Below are positions 49,915 through 62,508 of a DNA stretch of 64,000 bases, piece after piece. The stretch comes from Poronia punctata (lineage: Eukaryota; Ascomycota; Sordariomycetes; Xylariales; Xylariaceae): positions 124,001 through 188,000 of the forward strand of contig MU401497.1 of NCBI GenBank assembly GCA_022579005.1, written 5' to 3'. The stretch's first letter is position 1; every line of letters starts with the position of its first letter. Made by a program: the position numbers and the translations under genes. A model generated the notes under the pieces. It saw only the letters and a program-made list of their open reading frames with translations. It did no database searches and was not told the DNA's origin.

Positions 49915-51415
49915 ATGCCATCGAGACAGTCAAACACACCAGCCCCTAACACTGACCCGTGGAACCCGAGCTTAGAAAAGATGGCCAGACCAAATTCCAT
50001 GGGGTCCGAGCCAAGCGATTACTCGTTGCCCAAGACGGCGAAGAAGGGGAAGAGGACAAGTCATGCCGTCAACGACAATGATATCGAGAAGCATCATGTC
50101 GAACACATCTCGCGTATCGACACTCAGACACCCCCACCCTACAAAAAGAAGAAGCAGACTCGCTGGCAAAAGTTGAAGCGCCACTGGGCTCGCTTCTGGT
50201 GTTGTTATATGTTGGCTGGCGTCATATTTCTAGCCATACTCCTTCCTCTACTGTAAGTTGTTGTACGAACATGCTATGCATACCTTTGTCTTTGCCCCAT
50301 GTTGTAATATCGCTAAAACAGGTGAATGAAATTCCAGATTTCTCAAGATTATACCGGCGCTAGCACAGTATCTCGTAAACAAGACAAATCTACCCATCTA
50401 TGGCGGCAGCATCCAAGCCCTCACGAGCGATAGTCTCAGGGTCTCTCTAAGCACCTCTTTAACCGTCCCAGGCGGTCTGAAAGTGAGGCTAGGACCTTTG
50501 ACTCTCTTCCTATACAACAAGGAAACTCCCGAGTACTCCCCTTTTCTCACCGTGCCCATCGAGGGTCAATGGGTAGCTGGGAAAACGGACATTGACGTCG
50601 TAGACGAGACGGTCTTTGTGGCCAACGAGACGGAACTGAACATCTGGCTGGGGCAGGCATTGACACAGGAAAAGACCAAGCTCAGCGTCAAGGGAAATAC
50701 CACGGCCTACCTAGGTATCCTAAAGAACCACATCAACCTGGACAAGACGGTAGAGATCCCGGGCCTGAGAGAGCTTCAGGGGGCAAGTATCGAGGAGGCC
50801 ACCGTCCTGACCCCAGCGGCCGAGGATGGTTCCAACCTTGTCGGTACCCTCATGCTGCCCAACTGGTCCGACCTGAGCATGGGTCTAGGCAACAACACTC
50901 TCAACATATGGGCCGGAGAGGTCCTAGTGGCCAACGCGGATCTGCGGGACATCAACCTCGTACCCGGGAACAACTCGCTTCCCTTTCGAGGTGTCATCTA
51001 CGTCGACGCGTTAGTCAAGAATTTTGCGAGCATCCTCGGCAGCCAGTCTGATACACTCTTCGAGGGCAAGCTCGACCTCTGGGCCAACGGGAACCAATCG
51101 GTCATCAACGGTGAGCACATCACCTACCTCGAGTCTGTTCTCAGCAAAGCGCGCATCTCGACACAGGTCCCCATCGTCCAGCTGGCCTCGCAGTTGGCCG
51201 GTGGCATCCTCAAGGGAAACACGACGATCGGTGGACTCTGGGATCTCCTGACGGACGGCTTGTCGGGAGGAGACGGCAGCTCCGGGAGCGGGACGAACCC
51301 GTTTGCGGATCTCCTGGATAACTTTAACATTACCAGAAGCGAGATTGATGAATTTTCGCATACCATGAGGCTTCTACGGGATAGGAAGGACGAGTACTGG
51401 AAGAAGAAACGATGA
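49915..51415 (+). CDS. DUF3712-domain membrane protein
   Basis: Exons 49915-50252 and 50338-51415 with an 85-nt intron give 471 residues. A polar N-terminus with a polybasic patch (YKKKKQTRWQKLKRHWARFW) leads to one membrane segment (CYMLAGVIFLAILLPLL, about 96-114) that ends at the intron. The outer part is the DUF3712 beta-rich domain, with Y-G-G-S-I-Q-A-L-T near its start and several N-x-S/T sites (for example NNT, NNS, NQS) suggesting a lumenal or extracellular location. DUF3712 proteins are widespread in ascomycetes, resemble LEA-14-like folds, and have no established function. They are predicted vacuolar or plasma-membrane proteins. A Gly/Ser-rich loop sits near residues 420-430. Confidence 0.85.
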
Positions 51416-52424
51416 ATTATATTTGCTCCTGAGAGGGGGGCAAAGCAGGATAGTACAATGATTTTAGCAATGTGATTTTTTTTTTATACGTTACAAACAA
51501 TGGGAATGGGATAGGATGAAAGGGAAAGGAAGGGAAGGAAATGGAAATACCACACACACTCAAGATACCACGGCGTACTATTAGTTCTGTTTATTTATCT
51601 TTACGCGGAATTGACCCATATCGGTTCAAACTTGGTGTTTTATAGTCTACACATGTGACTGACGACCACAACAACGAAAACCCAATATACTCAGCCAAGT
51701 CGTCAAGTTTCACGCCCTGACCTTGTAGAAGACGGGGCGAATGGCAGATTCATTTTTCCGTACAAAAGTCGTGTTGCCTTGCTGCTATAAACTAGGCAGG
51801 CCATAGACATGTTCTAGGTTACATCAATACACGACACAAGGTCCAGAAGTTCTACGTATGCAAGTTCATTTGCAAATGAAAAAGGGAAGATCTTGGCCCC
51901 TCATTCAGTACCTTAGGTATCTGATTCTCCTCCAACCTGCCTTTTTAAGTGGGTTGAGTGGGATGGGATCAGGGTTAAGGCAGGGGTTGAGGGGAAAATG
52001 GCTTTTCTCCAACTTGAGCCTCGGCGTTTCTTGCAAGGTAAAAAAAGGGACCACCGAATTGGATTCCGGATTTGTTCTAACCTAGAGTATTTCTTTTGTG
52101 TGACATGGGCGGTAGATTAGACATTCGGGCTTTTCGGCGTCATCTTTTCTTTCTTATTACCAACTTGCTTAAAAGTCAACTACCTAAAATAAAGATATTA
52201 GACTTGAGCGGCTTTATTCTTGGTGTTCTTACTTGCCCTATTGTTGTTATTATTTTGTTTACTCTTTATTAACATCGTCGGTTGATTGATTGGTTATCGG
52301 TAATTGTTTTCGAACCATCTTGAAATCCTTCTTTTTGAAAGAATACCTGCATTGCCCATCTGGCCATCATCACAGTCTCGGAGTTTAATAAAAGAGAGAG
52401 AGAAGAAGAAGAAGAAGAAGAGAA
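51416..52424. other. intergenic, no gene recognised
   Basis: About 1 kb between the DUF3712 and cytochrome b5 genes, which lie on the same strand. The part just before 52425 carries a GAAGAA purine run (about 52396-52423) that forms the 5' leader of the cytochrome b5-like gene. Confidence 0.55.
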
Positions 52425-53173
52425 ATGTCATTCCTCCCCCTTCAAGACGAAACATCAGCCGTTCCTCCCTCGGCTGTAAATGAAGGAGCAGGACATATAC
52501 ATCCAGAAGAAGCGGAAAAGACAACAACAATAGAGCAAATTACTGCCAAAACGGAAATCACATCATCACCAAAGCAAGATCAAGATCAAGATGTGGCGGT
52601 GGTGGTAGAAGAGAGTACTACTACTACTACTACTACTACGGTTATTCAGACGAATAATAATCCCTCCAAGGAAAAAGAAGAAGAAAAGGAAAGAGTGTTG
52701 GGGAAAAAATACTCGGTCAAGGAAGTAGGGGGACATAATTCGAAAGATAGTCTTTGGTTGGTTATTGATGGAGAGGTTTTTGATGTTACGGGTTTTGTTG
52801 ATGAACATCCTGGGGGGATGAAAGGTAAGTTGTTTTTCTTTTCTGTCTACAATACATTCATTGCACTTCTTACGCGCACATACATATTTGTGTTACGTTT
52901 TTTCATATATCGTGTCATGTTCAAGTGTCATGTGATATATACGTCCACTTCCAACAGACTGACAGACAGACTGACCGACCGTGTATGATGATAACAGTCT
53001 TAAATGGCGTCGCCGGCAAAGACGCGACCAAGAAATTCGATAAATATCATCGAAGGGCTATTCTGGAAAGATATAAGCCCAGGTTACAAATCGGCATCGT
53101 GGATAATGATGCGGCAGCAGAGAGTGGGCGGAAGAAGTTGTTTGGAAGATTTTCGTTTGGGGGGAAGAAATGA
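52425..53173 (+). CDS. cytochrome b5-domain protein
   Basis: Exons 52425-52824 and 52998-53173 with a 173-nt intron give 191 residues. The first 90 residues are acidic and low complexity, including a Thr run from an ACT microsatellite (about 52616-52637). The cytochrome b5 fold follows: YSVKEVGGHNSKDSLWLVID, then FVDEHPGG, whose His is the first haem ligand, and after the intron FDKYHRRAIL, whose His is the likely second ligand. The C-terminus is basic and has no membrane anchor, unlike microsomal b5, so the protein is probably a soluble electron carrier; the partner is unknown. The intron falls directly after HPGGMK. A stop in the intron frame rules out readthrough as the main form. Confidence 0.86.
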
Positions 53174-53432
53174 GTTTTCTTTCTCCTGCCTTGACGAGGT
53201 CCTTAAAGGGGAAGAAGGGATCATACGTGTATTACTGTATGATATACGGTATAAATATGATACAAAGCGCACCATATTTCCATAGTAGATAAACGGACAC
53301 GGTGCATAGTCAACCGTCCCGTGGAATGAGTTGGATGAAAGGTCTAGGAAGTGAGGATCCATCCTCCTCGAATAGATGTGGTTACCTCCTTCCACTTCTT
53401 ACAATGCCAAGGAGTAAATGGAAGCTGCTCCC

Positions 53433-54331
53433 CTACTTCTGCGCGTTTGGAGAAAATGCAAACATGCCCGGGTTCTTTAGTTGCCAATTCTTGTTAATGA
53501 CCTCGACGATAACCCCGTGGTCTTCATGTTGTGCTAGGCCCGAAACCACTACGACGGCGACGATACCTTCGACACCGCTTACTCGGACTATTGGGGTTTA
53601 GTCAGTTTCGAATCGAACCCCAGGGGAAGAAAAAGAAAAAGAAAAAGAGGAAGCGGAAGGAAAGTACTGACTAGGGACACCACCTCCGTGAATAGCATAC
53701 GCCGAAGCCATCTCCTCACTCATGCCAAACTTTTTCCTAAAAGCACTCTCATCGCCATTATACTTGCAGTGTTGATACCAGGTGCTCGTGCCGAAGCGCA
53801 GGACCGTCTTGCGCTTCCTAGCCACCCATATATCGTTGTCGGGCTGTGTCCCGCTCCCCACGACGGCTTGAAAGAGCACGTGATCGTTTTGGGCTGATGT
53901 GATGGAGATTACTGTCGGTTTGGAGCCGGGGACCTTTAGGAGACGAGCATATAAGAGGTGTCCAAGTTCCCAGGCTTCATTTGCCGTGAATGAGGCGAAT
54001 GTGAAGGAGTCGCATGTTTGGAGCACTTCTTCTGCCTTTTTTTACTCCGTTGTCGGCTTGTGTTAGCTCGGTTCTTACTTGTTTGTTTCTCATTCTGATA
54101 ACATCGAAGCGCAATGTGGAAGGGATGAAGGGTTCAAGACTCGGGCCCAGATAGGTACTCATCTGACCTAGACTTATGAAATGATGACTTTACAGTTTTA
54201 CTTACATCGTTGGATGGTCTCGGAATCGGTCTTTCAAAGAGGCCGCTGCTTTCCTGCGCTGCGAGCACGGCGCGTAGTCCGATGCCTGTGGTCTCGTCGC
54301 GACGACGCATAATCTTTTCTGCTTGCGCCAT
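53433..54331 (-). CDS. UPF0303 / YBR137W-like protein (HbpS-GlcG fold)
   Basis: Four exons close in frame: 54331-54206, 54162-54079, 54035-53672, 53587-53433; 242 residues. The core is typical of UPF0303: SFTANEAWELGHLLYARLL, then PDNDIWVARKRKTVLRFGTS, YQHCKYNGDE and the C-terminal block ending HEDHGVIVEVI. Yeast YBR137W forms a pentamer and has been linked to the Get tail-anchored protein system; bacterial relatives bind haem. The role here is not evident. Exon 2 and the 43-nt introns 1 and 2 are the weaker part. The donor of intron 3 is GTCAGT, unusual for this window, but the spliced product VPIRVSGVEGIVAV matches the family well. Confidence 0.78.
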
Positions 54332-54853
54332 GATAATATATATATATATCTTATTTTTCTGGCAGGGAAATATGTTGATCTTGGTCCACAAACTAGTCTG
54401 CTCAAACCATCCTCCCCTTTTATTAGGCTTATCAGACGATAGACAATAACGATGTCGGAGCATCGTGCACGACGTGGCAAGTCTGATGTGGAGTCGGGAG
54501 GACCCGCGTTTCTTACTACTATTATTAAGTATCTATACCGCTCGGGCATTATAAGGAAACTTGACGCGGGTAGGTACCGTAGCGTTCCTACTTTACTTTA
54601 GCGTACTTACCTAGGTCCTAGGGTAGCTTAACTTGGCGTGGTAATCGTGACTGGCAATAAATGTCAGCTTGAATATTTTGACAAGTATTGCAAGATGGGA
54701 CTGAGTAAATACACAACAAGTTATTTCCTTGGGCCCTTATCTATCATTCATCTTTGCCCATGAAAAGACATCAAAGTATATCTTTTCATTCATCATACCG
54801 TTCATAATACAGTGGCCATGCCCTTTTTTCCTTTCCCTCGATTCCGAATACCT
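54332..54853. other. intergenic, short
   Basis: About 520 nt between the UPF0303 gene's start and the 3' end of the small minus-strand gene. A TA run lies at about 54336-54350, next to the UPF0303 ATG. Nothing else seen. Confidence 0.55.
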
Positions 54854-55329
54854 TTAACCTTGTGTTTCACCGCCTCCGGATGGATTCGGACCTCCGGGAC
54901 CTGACATGGCACTTGTAATAATATTAGCCCCTGACTGTGCCATTGGGTAAGAACGTGGAAGAAAGAAGACGGGAAAAAACACTTACCTATTCCATAATTT
55001 ACCCAGCGTCGACTGTGGCTTCTGCTCATTCAGACTTTCTCTCTTCGCTTGCGATGCCGGGTCCATTGAGCGTTTCTGTTCATACATGCTGTTGAAGTCT
55101 GGACCGGTTATCTGTCATATCTCAATTAGTATATATATATATATATATATATACTGTTTAGTTGTGTTTAAAAAAAAAGATGGGGAAAAGGGAGATGAAG
55201 TATAATCAAAAGTCAAGGTAAACCTCAACTTTGAACTCAACTCACCCCTTTATTGGTCGACTGGCTGCTACCTCCTTGTTGACCGGCCTTGCCGCCTTGA
55301 GATGGTAGGGATCCCCAGTTATCACTCAT
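54854..55329 (-). CDS. small hypothetical protein, 88 residues
   Basis: Three exons join in phase: 55329-55246, 55111-54987, 54911-54854. The gene is invisible as a single frame. Residues 1-28 are Gly/Gln/Ser-rich (MSDNWGSLPSQGG...). The middle is charged and probably helical (DFNSMYEQKRSMDPASQAKR), followed by STLGKLWN, and the end is Gly/Pro-rich. Introns use GTGAGT and GTAAGT donors, and the last one has a GCTAATA branch site 13 nt before its AAG acceptor. I do not recognise a family; small fungal proteins of this composition are usually uncharacterised. Intron 1 holds a TA dinucleotide repeat. Support comes from clean splicing and the absence of stops, so confidence is moderate. Confidence 0.62.
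55129..55153. repeat. TA dinucleotide repeat, about 12 copies
   Basis: Lies within intron 1 of the small 88-residue gene. Likely polymorphic in length. Confidence 0.9.
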
Positions 55330-57241
55330 GGTTGTTGTTCTGTTGTGTCTTGGGTAATTAAGTGAGGACTTGAGTTATTGTTCAAGACGAGATGAGAGTG
55401 AGATGTGGAATTTCTGTTGTATAATATTTGAGTTTTCTAGAGACAAAACTATTAGAGGGAATAATAACGTTTATATATATATAGAACAAGATATGCGGCT
55501 CGCATCGTATCATGCCCGAATACGTCAGGTAGATGAATATGGTGATGTGATGCCCACGGACAAATAGCTCCGCTAATGACGATATTACATTGTACGTCAC
55601 AGTCACCTATCTAGAAGATTCCTACCTATGTAATTAACGGCTTGTTACACATATTTTGAGCAGATGCTGTCTGTACATCTATCTGTACTACGAATTGATA
55701 TACAGTATATCATATACTGTTCATGACGGCAATCATGAGGTCATCACCGGCCCCACGTCGCCGGCTTCGGTATATACATAAATTTCCGAGACATGGATAT
55801 ATATTACATGATGTATATTTGTATACACTATAGTAAACTAGCCGAGATGACTTCACCCTGCCACGGGGGGCCTGGCTCTTCAGTCTTGACAACCCAAAAT
55901 ACCTGATCATGCTCAAATTCAGCAACATACAGATCCATGCATGCATGCATGCAGGAGCTGGTGTATTGCCCTATATGCTTGTCATATCATACATACTACA
56001 GTCCGCTAGGTTAACATAATATCGTCTCATGTCACGCCACCAAAGGTGGGTTACAGGCCATGCACCTTCCGGCTCATCTTTCATTTGTTCGGAATTTGTA
56101 TACATGTTCAATTCGAACACCTCTCTACCTCAGTACTAATCTGACAGCTGATGGATAATACGTAGTGTAGGCATCTATGGCCCATCTGCCCTGATGCCAT
56201 ATTACACTAGGTCCGTACGATATTCGCCATGTCGTAAGCATGTGATAATAAACGTCCATAACCATCGCTGCCTCCATCGAACAAACAACGTAAAAAGTGT
56301 CATGAAACGACTTTTTATACCAGCCAACATAGCCGATCGATACCCAGTGTCTGTAGACCGGCCCTGACCCCGGCCTCCTCTACTCCTAGCACCGCTTTTT
56401 GCAACATCATGGCAAGTAAAACCCTCCATAGGAAATACAAAACCCAAAACCCAAAGGGGACAAAGCAAATTACGCATAGACAAAGAGAAGCCCCTTAAAG
56501 AAGAAATAAACAGAAGAAAAAAATGGGATGACGATATGAGACGCCGAGAATAGGTATAAGTATATCATACAGAGGCCAAGACCAACTTCATACATTCCTC
56601 ATCACCGGAATGAGGTCAGGCCAAGTCACCCCAGAGCATGGGATTCATCGGATTCATCGGCCCCCCCAACCCCCGGTTGCAATCGTCGCAGAACACGTCG
56701 GCAAAAAACGTCCAACTCCTGTCCGCTGTAGGAACACGCTCCTTTTTAGGGTATCACGGATCGCGTCGTCTCGTCTTCCATCGTCTCGATTCGCTCTCGT
56801 CTCGCTATGCCGGGGCAACAATAGGTCCGACCCGTCTCTATTCGACAGGCCACAGTCTCGCGGCAGAGAAAGACTGCCATGGATGCCAACTCGCAATACT
56901 CTCCCCCTTCGAGCATAAAAATGGCCATGAGGAGCAGAGGAAGAAACGGGAATAGAGATGGCGTGGTTCCCAAATGCGCAGAACTCTTGCGAAAAAGAAT
57001 CCAACCCCCCAAAAACTCCAATGTGGAAAGAAAACCAGGATAAGTCGCAAGTCGTTCGTATAAAGCGGCCACCCCGAACACCGTAATTATTGGATAAAAT
57101 GCAAAGCTCCGGTTGATATCCAGTCTGACGCCGATATGCTGGTAGTTAACGACAAAGATGAGAAAAGGAGAGTTAACAACGAAGTCACCGTCTCGAATTG
57201 CCCAGCTTCTGCTGGCTGTCCGCCTTCCGGCCTCACCGTTC
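55330..57241. other. intergenic, no gene recognised
   Basis: About 1.9 kb: promoter side of the small 88-residue gene and 3' region of the PtaB gene. ATGCATGC repeats occur at about 55938-55952. The long minus-strand frame 56746-57423 overlaps the PtaB C-terminus in another phase and is rejected. Confidence 0.5.
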
Positions 57242-60018
57242 CTATGTTGGATTGACCTTCTGACGTTTTTGCAACCGCGGTGTCGGTGGTTTCTTGTTGG
57301 TCCCGTTAACCTGGGCGCCACCCATGCTGGCCGGCGTCGGAGCCCCGCTGTCCTCTTCAGCCTTGACCGTCGAGGGCCTCCTGCGCTTATTGCTCGCTGG
57401 ACTTGTGTTGGCGCTGGGCCCACTTGAACTCGTTCCCTGCTGGCTTTGCTGGAGTTGCATGCCGGGCGCTTGCATATGGCCTTGGGCAGGGCTTCCTATA
57501 TGTGGCGAGTTGGGGTGCTGCAAATGTGAGCCGGCCGGCGAGGCGCCCATGTGGAACTGGCTAAAGCTTGGTGTCCGTTGGCTCGGTGGCGCATTGCCCG
57601 ATGCGTGTCCATTCATCACCGCTTGTTGTCCCCCATTCACGACCGTGTTCATGTACATATCCAATGCTTGGTATGGATTCGTCGTCGGATTCGACTGATA
57701 GAAACTGAATAGTGGCTAAAAGACCGACCATGGCAGTCAGTATGGCACAGAATAAAAAGTTTAACCCTCCAACTTACGTTCATCTGGCCCATCACTTCAA
57801 CAATCTGGACGAGTTCAGGTATGGTCAGCTGATAGTCCCAAAACACCACCCGGTTCTTGCAAATACGTACTTCTAAATACTGGAACACGGATTCCGTGAT
57901 TCCCATATTGCCCTTAACAGCAGAGTGGGGGATAACGAAGTCGGGAGGTGGGTTAGCCGGAGACTTCATGGCTTTCGCCTTGCCCTTCTTGCTCATCTCA
58001 GGCGATGTTGTTGCGTCTTGGCCGTTGAGCTTCTTCCACTCCTTGGCCCACGAATGCGTCGGTCGTGCCGCCTGGATGACCATCTTCCGAGGCACATATT
58101 CTTCGTGCTTGTGCGTTATAAATTCGAACACGTCGATCTTTTGCTCCGTGTCGAATTGCACCTTCAAGTGCCCAGTAGCGATGACCTAAAAAAACCCCCC
58201 GGCAAGACGAGTCAGACTTCACTTCAACAAAGCAACAGGTAGCGTAAACCGGCCCCTCCAACAGAACAGACACAGGCAGTACTTACGTGTGAGTGTTCGA
58301 ACCACTGAATCAAGTTGGCCTTGGGGTTCTCAATGTAGTGGCAACCATTGGACAACTGCTTGTCCTGACTACCCTTCTCAAAGGCCAACTGCAACCGTTC
58401 CATGTCGCCCTTGAAGTGGGTATAGAAATACCTCGCGATTGCCGGTTGCACTATCTCGTATTGCTTGTCCGCGCCGTGTTCCTCGTTGCCGGAATCGGAG
58501 CCAATAATAGGAAGGCTTAGCCGGAAGACTGCTCGCGACGAGAAGAACTGTGCAACAAACGCATGCCAGTAGTTCACATCATCCTTCTGTCTAGCACCCT
58601 GCAGTAAAAAGTTAGACGGCGTTACATATCGTGGTTTTTGGAGGGGGAGGAACAAACAGGAAAAGCGTTCAAGTGTTCGCTAAACTGGTATAGCTTCAGC
58701 ATGCACAGACCCTTCATCGAGCCATCCACTTTGTGCTGTTGTACTTGAGCTTGGGCGTGCGCTTGGGCTTGGCTTTGCAGTTGATAGTTCAACTGTTGTG
58801 CTTGGACCAACTGGGCGCTACTCTGTTGAGGTTGCGCTACCTGCTGATTCTGTGCCTGACCTTGGCTTTGCTGTGGCTGGGCGGTTGGCGCAGCGTTTGC
58901 CCCTGGAGCCTGCCCTTGGTTGCTTTGGCCGCTCGCCGGTGTTCCAGCTCTCTGAGGGCCCTGCGAGTTTGCACGGGCTTGCTGTGCTTGTTGTTGGGCT
59001 TGCTGCTGGGCTTGTTGCGATTGTTGGCCTTGCTGTTGAGCCTGCGGTGGCTGTTGAGGTTGCTGGCCTTGTTGGGGTTGCTGGCCTTGAGGTTGGGGCT
59101 GGGGCTGGGGTTGAGCTTGCGCCTGTGGCGGTTGGTTCTGCGCAACGGTCGAAGGCATCTGTTGTGCCATGGTCTGGGCAATCTGGTTTTGTTGTATTTG
59201 GAGTTGGTGAGATGCCAGATTGCCCGGGTGTCCGCCCTGGTGCATCGCATTATTCGCAGCCTGCTGGGCCTGATGCTGTTGTTGCTGTTGCTGCTGCTGT
59301 TGCTGGATGGCAAGTTGTTGTGCTAAGAGCTACGGCACCTGTCATCAGTATATGTGGCTTGAATAGAGGGGCAGGCGAGAAAGCCCAAGAGAATTGGCAA
59401 GTGCCGACGATTCTTACCTGCGGAGTCGGATGTTGTCCTTGGGCAAGGTGGGCTTGGGCCATATGTCCGGGCATTCTTGGTTGCATCCCGCCCTGTCTCA
59501 TCTGTTGAAACTGGGCCGCATTCATGTTCATCGGCAGACCTGCATTATACATCTGTTGCTGCAGCATGGCCGCCTGCTGCTGCCGTTGATGCTGCAACCT
59601 CTGCTGATGATGCTGGTGATGCTGCTGTTGGTAAGCAAGCACCGCTGCCGGGTTCATTTGGGCTTGGCCCACTGGCAAGGCGGGTCAGTAACCAGTTGTG
59701 ATATCCAATAGATCATGGTCTTGCATGATGGGCCTATCAGGAATACTTACTGAACTGGGGCTGTTGTTGAAACATCTGGGGCGTCATATGTTGCATGCCG
59801 TTGGGGCCACCGGCTCCTTGAGGCGCGGCCACCATCATACCGGGCGTCACCTGCCCGGAAACGCCCATATGGGCCATCTGGGGAGGTATGCCAGGCTGAG
59901 CGCCCGGCTGGCTTGGATTATGGGCCATGACCGGAGCACCCATCGGATGGCCGGGGTGAACGCCAGGGTGCGCTTGCATGGCTGGGTGGAAACCCGTTGG
60001 GCCCATGCTTGCCATCAT
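57242..60018 (-). CDS. ptaB: LIM-domain-binding (Ldb1/SEUSS) family co-regulator, PtaB/Mfg1-like
   Basis: Six exons close in phase: 60018-59751, 59671-59418, 59329-58658, 58598-58287, 58185-57778, 57715-57242; 795 residues. The N-terminal 400 residues are Met/Gln/Pro/His-rich with long Gln runs. The LIM-binding domain spans exons 3-5, with MLKLYQFSEHLNAF, DDVNYWHAFVAQFFS, GCHYIENPKANLIQWFEHSH and RICKNRVVFWDYQL. The C-terminus carries a basic nuclear-localisation-like NKRRRPSTVK. Fungal PtaB and yeast Mfg1 act with Flo8/SomA-type regulators to control adhesion, conidiation and filamentous growth. Exon 3's donor is GTTTGT, the weakest site; the others are GTAAGT/GTAAGA. The long leader region upstream and its tandem repeats may matter for expression. 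Confidence 0.93.
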
Positions 60019-61107
60019 ATCCGACTATCCACAGCGTGGATCACCGACCGTAGCAGTTTATCGCGATATACCATGCGCTCGTAGTCAAGTGTAGAAGGGG
60101 TGCAGAGCGCTACAAGGGCGAACGCTCTGACCTGAAACGGTACTGTGCTGAGGTTGCGATCCCCGGTGGATGGGACGGTAAGTGCGGTAGGTGACGAGGG
60201 TTGAGTCTGCACCGCGCGTAGTCGGAGGCCGGCGTAGACGAATGAAGCGCGCCAGAAGGATGATGACGTGGACTAGACTGAAATATCGTGTAAGCACGAG
60301 AGCTGATCAAGCACTATATGATGACGGATAAACAGAACAGATGTTCTAATCGAGGGTACAGATGAAACGATGTTGAAGTTGGCCGGTACCAAAAGTCGAG
60401 ATGACAAAGCCCGGGTGCGATAACACAGCCCCCGGAGTGGATGGTTGGAGACGAGATCGGACGCGGTCGATTGCGCGCGCACGCGAGGAGCGAGGATGCG
60501 TCTTCTCTCCGACCGATCCAACGCCAAGTTCTGAGTGTTGCTCTTGGTAGGGAATCAATTGTCGCGCGCAGGAAGTGGTACGGAAGACGGGGAGATCAAG
60601 GTGTAGCAGTCGGTCAAGGAAAGACCAGACGCTTGTTTGGATGGACAGGTCTTACCAAGGTCTAGGAGGAATGAGAAAAGAGGGTATGTTGGGAAGAAGA
60701 GGTATACCAGATCAGAGGTCGTCACCTTCTTCCTCACCGTCGTCGTATGCGGCGGTCCGAGGAGAGGACCGAACCAGAGGTGGAAAGGAAAGTACGCTAT
60801 TGAGAGAATAACGTCTCGTCAGATCAGCGTTGCAGATGGGTAGACATGTATGTGGATGCAGGCGAGAAACAAGCGCGCGCGGCACAAGTCGGCAACGCAG
60901 CAACGGTGATAGCGCGGGAGCAATGGATAGAAGCACTGCAGTAGCGACCTGAAGAAGACTGGAGCACCAAGAGTAGGTGACGGGCAACGGGCAACGGGCA
61001 ACAAACACCAGGAACGGAAATGGCGGGCTTTGCAGATGATCGGTCGGCAAAGGTTGATTAAACCCTGCTCATCTTTTTTGGTGCGTTGCGTTGATGCGTT
61101 GGTGGGT

Positions 61108-61110
<3 letters not shown>

Positions 61111-61150
<40 letters not shown>

Positions 61151-61180
61151 CGCTCAGTGCTCAGTGCTGAGTGCTGATTG
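61111..61180. repeat. 7-bp tandem repeat (CTCAGTG), ten copies
   Basis: Seven near-perfect copies (one with a T-to-C change), one CTGAGTG and one further diverged copy, all in register, lie about 1.1 kb upstream of the ptaB ATG. No function is evident. Confidence 0.92.
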
Positions 61181-62310
61181 CTAAACTAAGATAAAGCAAG
61201 TAATACCTAAAAACTGACCAAGTGTTTTGAGTGCTGATGTGCCGGCGTATCGGCGCCTAGCAACAATGGGGCTTAGGATGTTGCAGGGCAGTGACAAATG
61301 TGGATATTGGATAGATTGGTAGGTTCGAGGATGAAGAAAGAAATGATTAATCAGACCAGGATGGAGAACAGAAGGGGAAGCGATAACTTTGACAAGATTT
61401 GGCTCGCTCTGAAGGTGGTGCCACTGGTGTTGTATGGTTGGATGCCTATCTGGGTTGTGGTTTTTGTCTGTCCTGGGAGTTTGGGAGGTCTGGGGGCCTA
61501 CAAATGGAGAAATATATGGGTTTTATTTGGGTAAAGTAAGTGCCTTCTCAAGGTACAGAGTCCGTGATCTTGGCAGAGGCCGTCTGCCAGACTGAATCAC
61601 CCACGAATTAAGGTTTGCAGATTGGTAGCGTATTTTACTAGCTACTACAACTAAGGTATACATGCTAAGCCGCATTAGGTGGGTGTAAGAGCACCTACGA
61701 GTGAGTGCTTACGAGTAGAACCTTCTAATTATCACCTACGCCTTGGGCAGTACGAGTAGGGATCCCTGGCACCTATTCCTGATTGATATCACTCGCTTGC
61801 AACGTATATGGCGTTACGGTAGGAAAAATGTCTGAGGAAAGGAAGTTTACTGTGTAGGTACAACGGGCAAGTTTTACTTACGTACCCAAGTACCTAACTA
61901 ACCTACATAACTTGCGAGGTAAACAGATACGTTTCTTGATGTGTTGGCGTCCTTGATGGTTGTCAGTGACGAGCTGTAAAAATACTTGGGTGGGTAATAT
62001 GTACAACACGTTGAACATTGCATGCTAGTCTAGAATATGTGGAACAAGAGGCGGATAGAAATGGAAAGGTAGGAAAGGGCCAGAAAAAAATAACCTAGAA
62101 GACATACACCGTATATGGCAACGGGAGGCCGGGGTTGTGAAGAGAGATGGCAGGCAAAGCAAAGAGACAGATAGATGGGTGTAGCCCGACTAACAATTTA
62201 CTGTGCTCGCCAACCTACAAGATCCTAAGCTGTACCGGGGTCGGGGAGGTAGCTCAACTTGTAGGTTTTAATGGTATCGGCCGGCAGTGGGTGGTAGACA
62301 GGGTCCACCC

Positions 62311-62472
62311 CGGTCCGATCGAAATACAACATACAGTAATAAGACCGGTGGTCAAATCTGCCCCCGGTCCGATCGAAATATAACATTCAGTAATAAGACC
62401 GGTGGTCAAATCTGCCCCCGGTCCGATCGAAATATAACATACAGTAATAAGACCGGTGGCCAAATCTGCCCC
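62311..62472. repeat. 54-bp minisatellite, three copies plus partial
   Basis: Copies begin at 62311, 62365 and 62419, and a fourth breaks off after 62473. Each starts CGGTCCGATCGAAAT and ends AAATCTGCCCC; only a few bases differ. Because 54 is a multiple of three, frames stay open through it and would encode an 18-residue repeat such as RSDRNITYSNKTGGQICP. There is no start context or signal peptide to support expression. Confidence 0.92.
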
Positions 62473-62508
62473 CGGCTCAAGGGGCCAAGACCGGAACCTA
62501 GATTGCTT

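Noticed and set aside
56746..57423. 225-residue minus-strand frame
   Set aside because: Overlaps the ptaB terminal exon in another phase and runs into its 3' region; composition is that of a shadow frame.
62245..62285. tRNA-like segment (GGTAGCTCAACTTGTAGG)
   Set aside because: Resembles a D-arm only; no anticodon stem, T-arm or acceptor pairing could be built around it.
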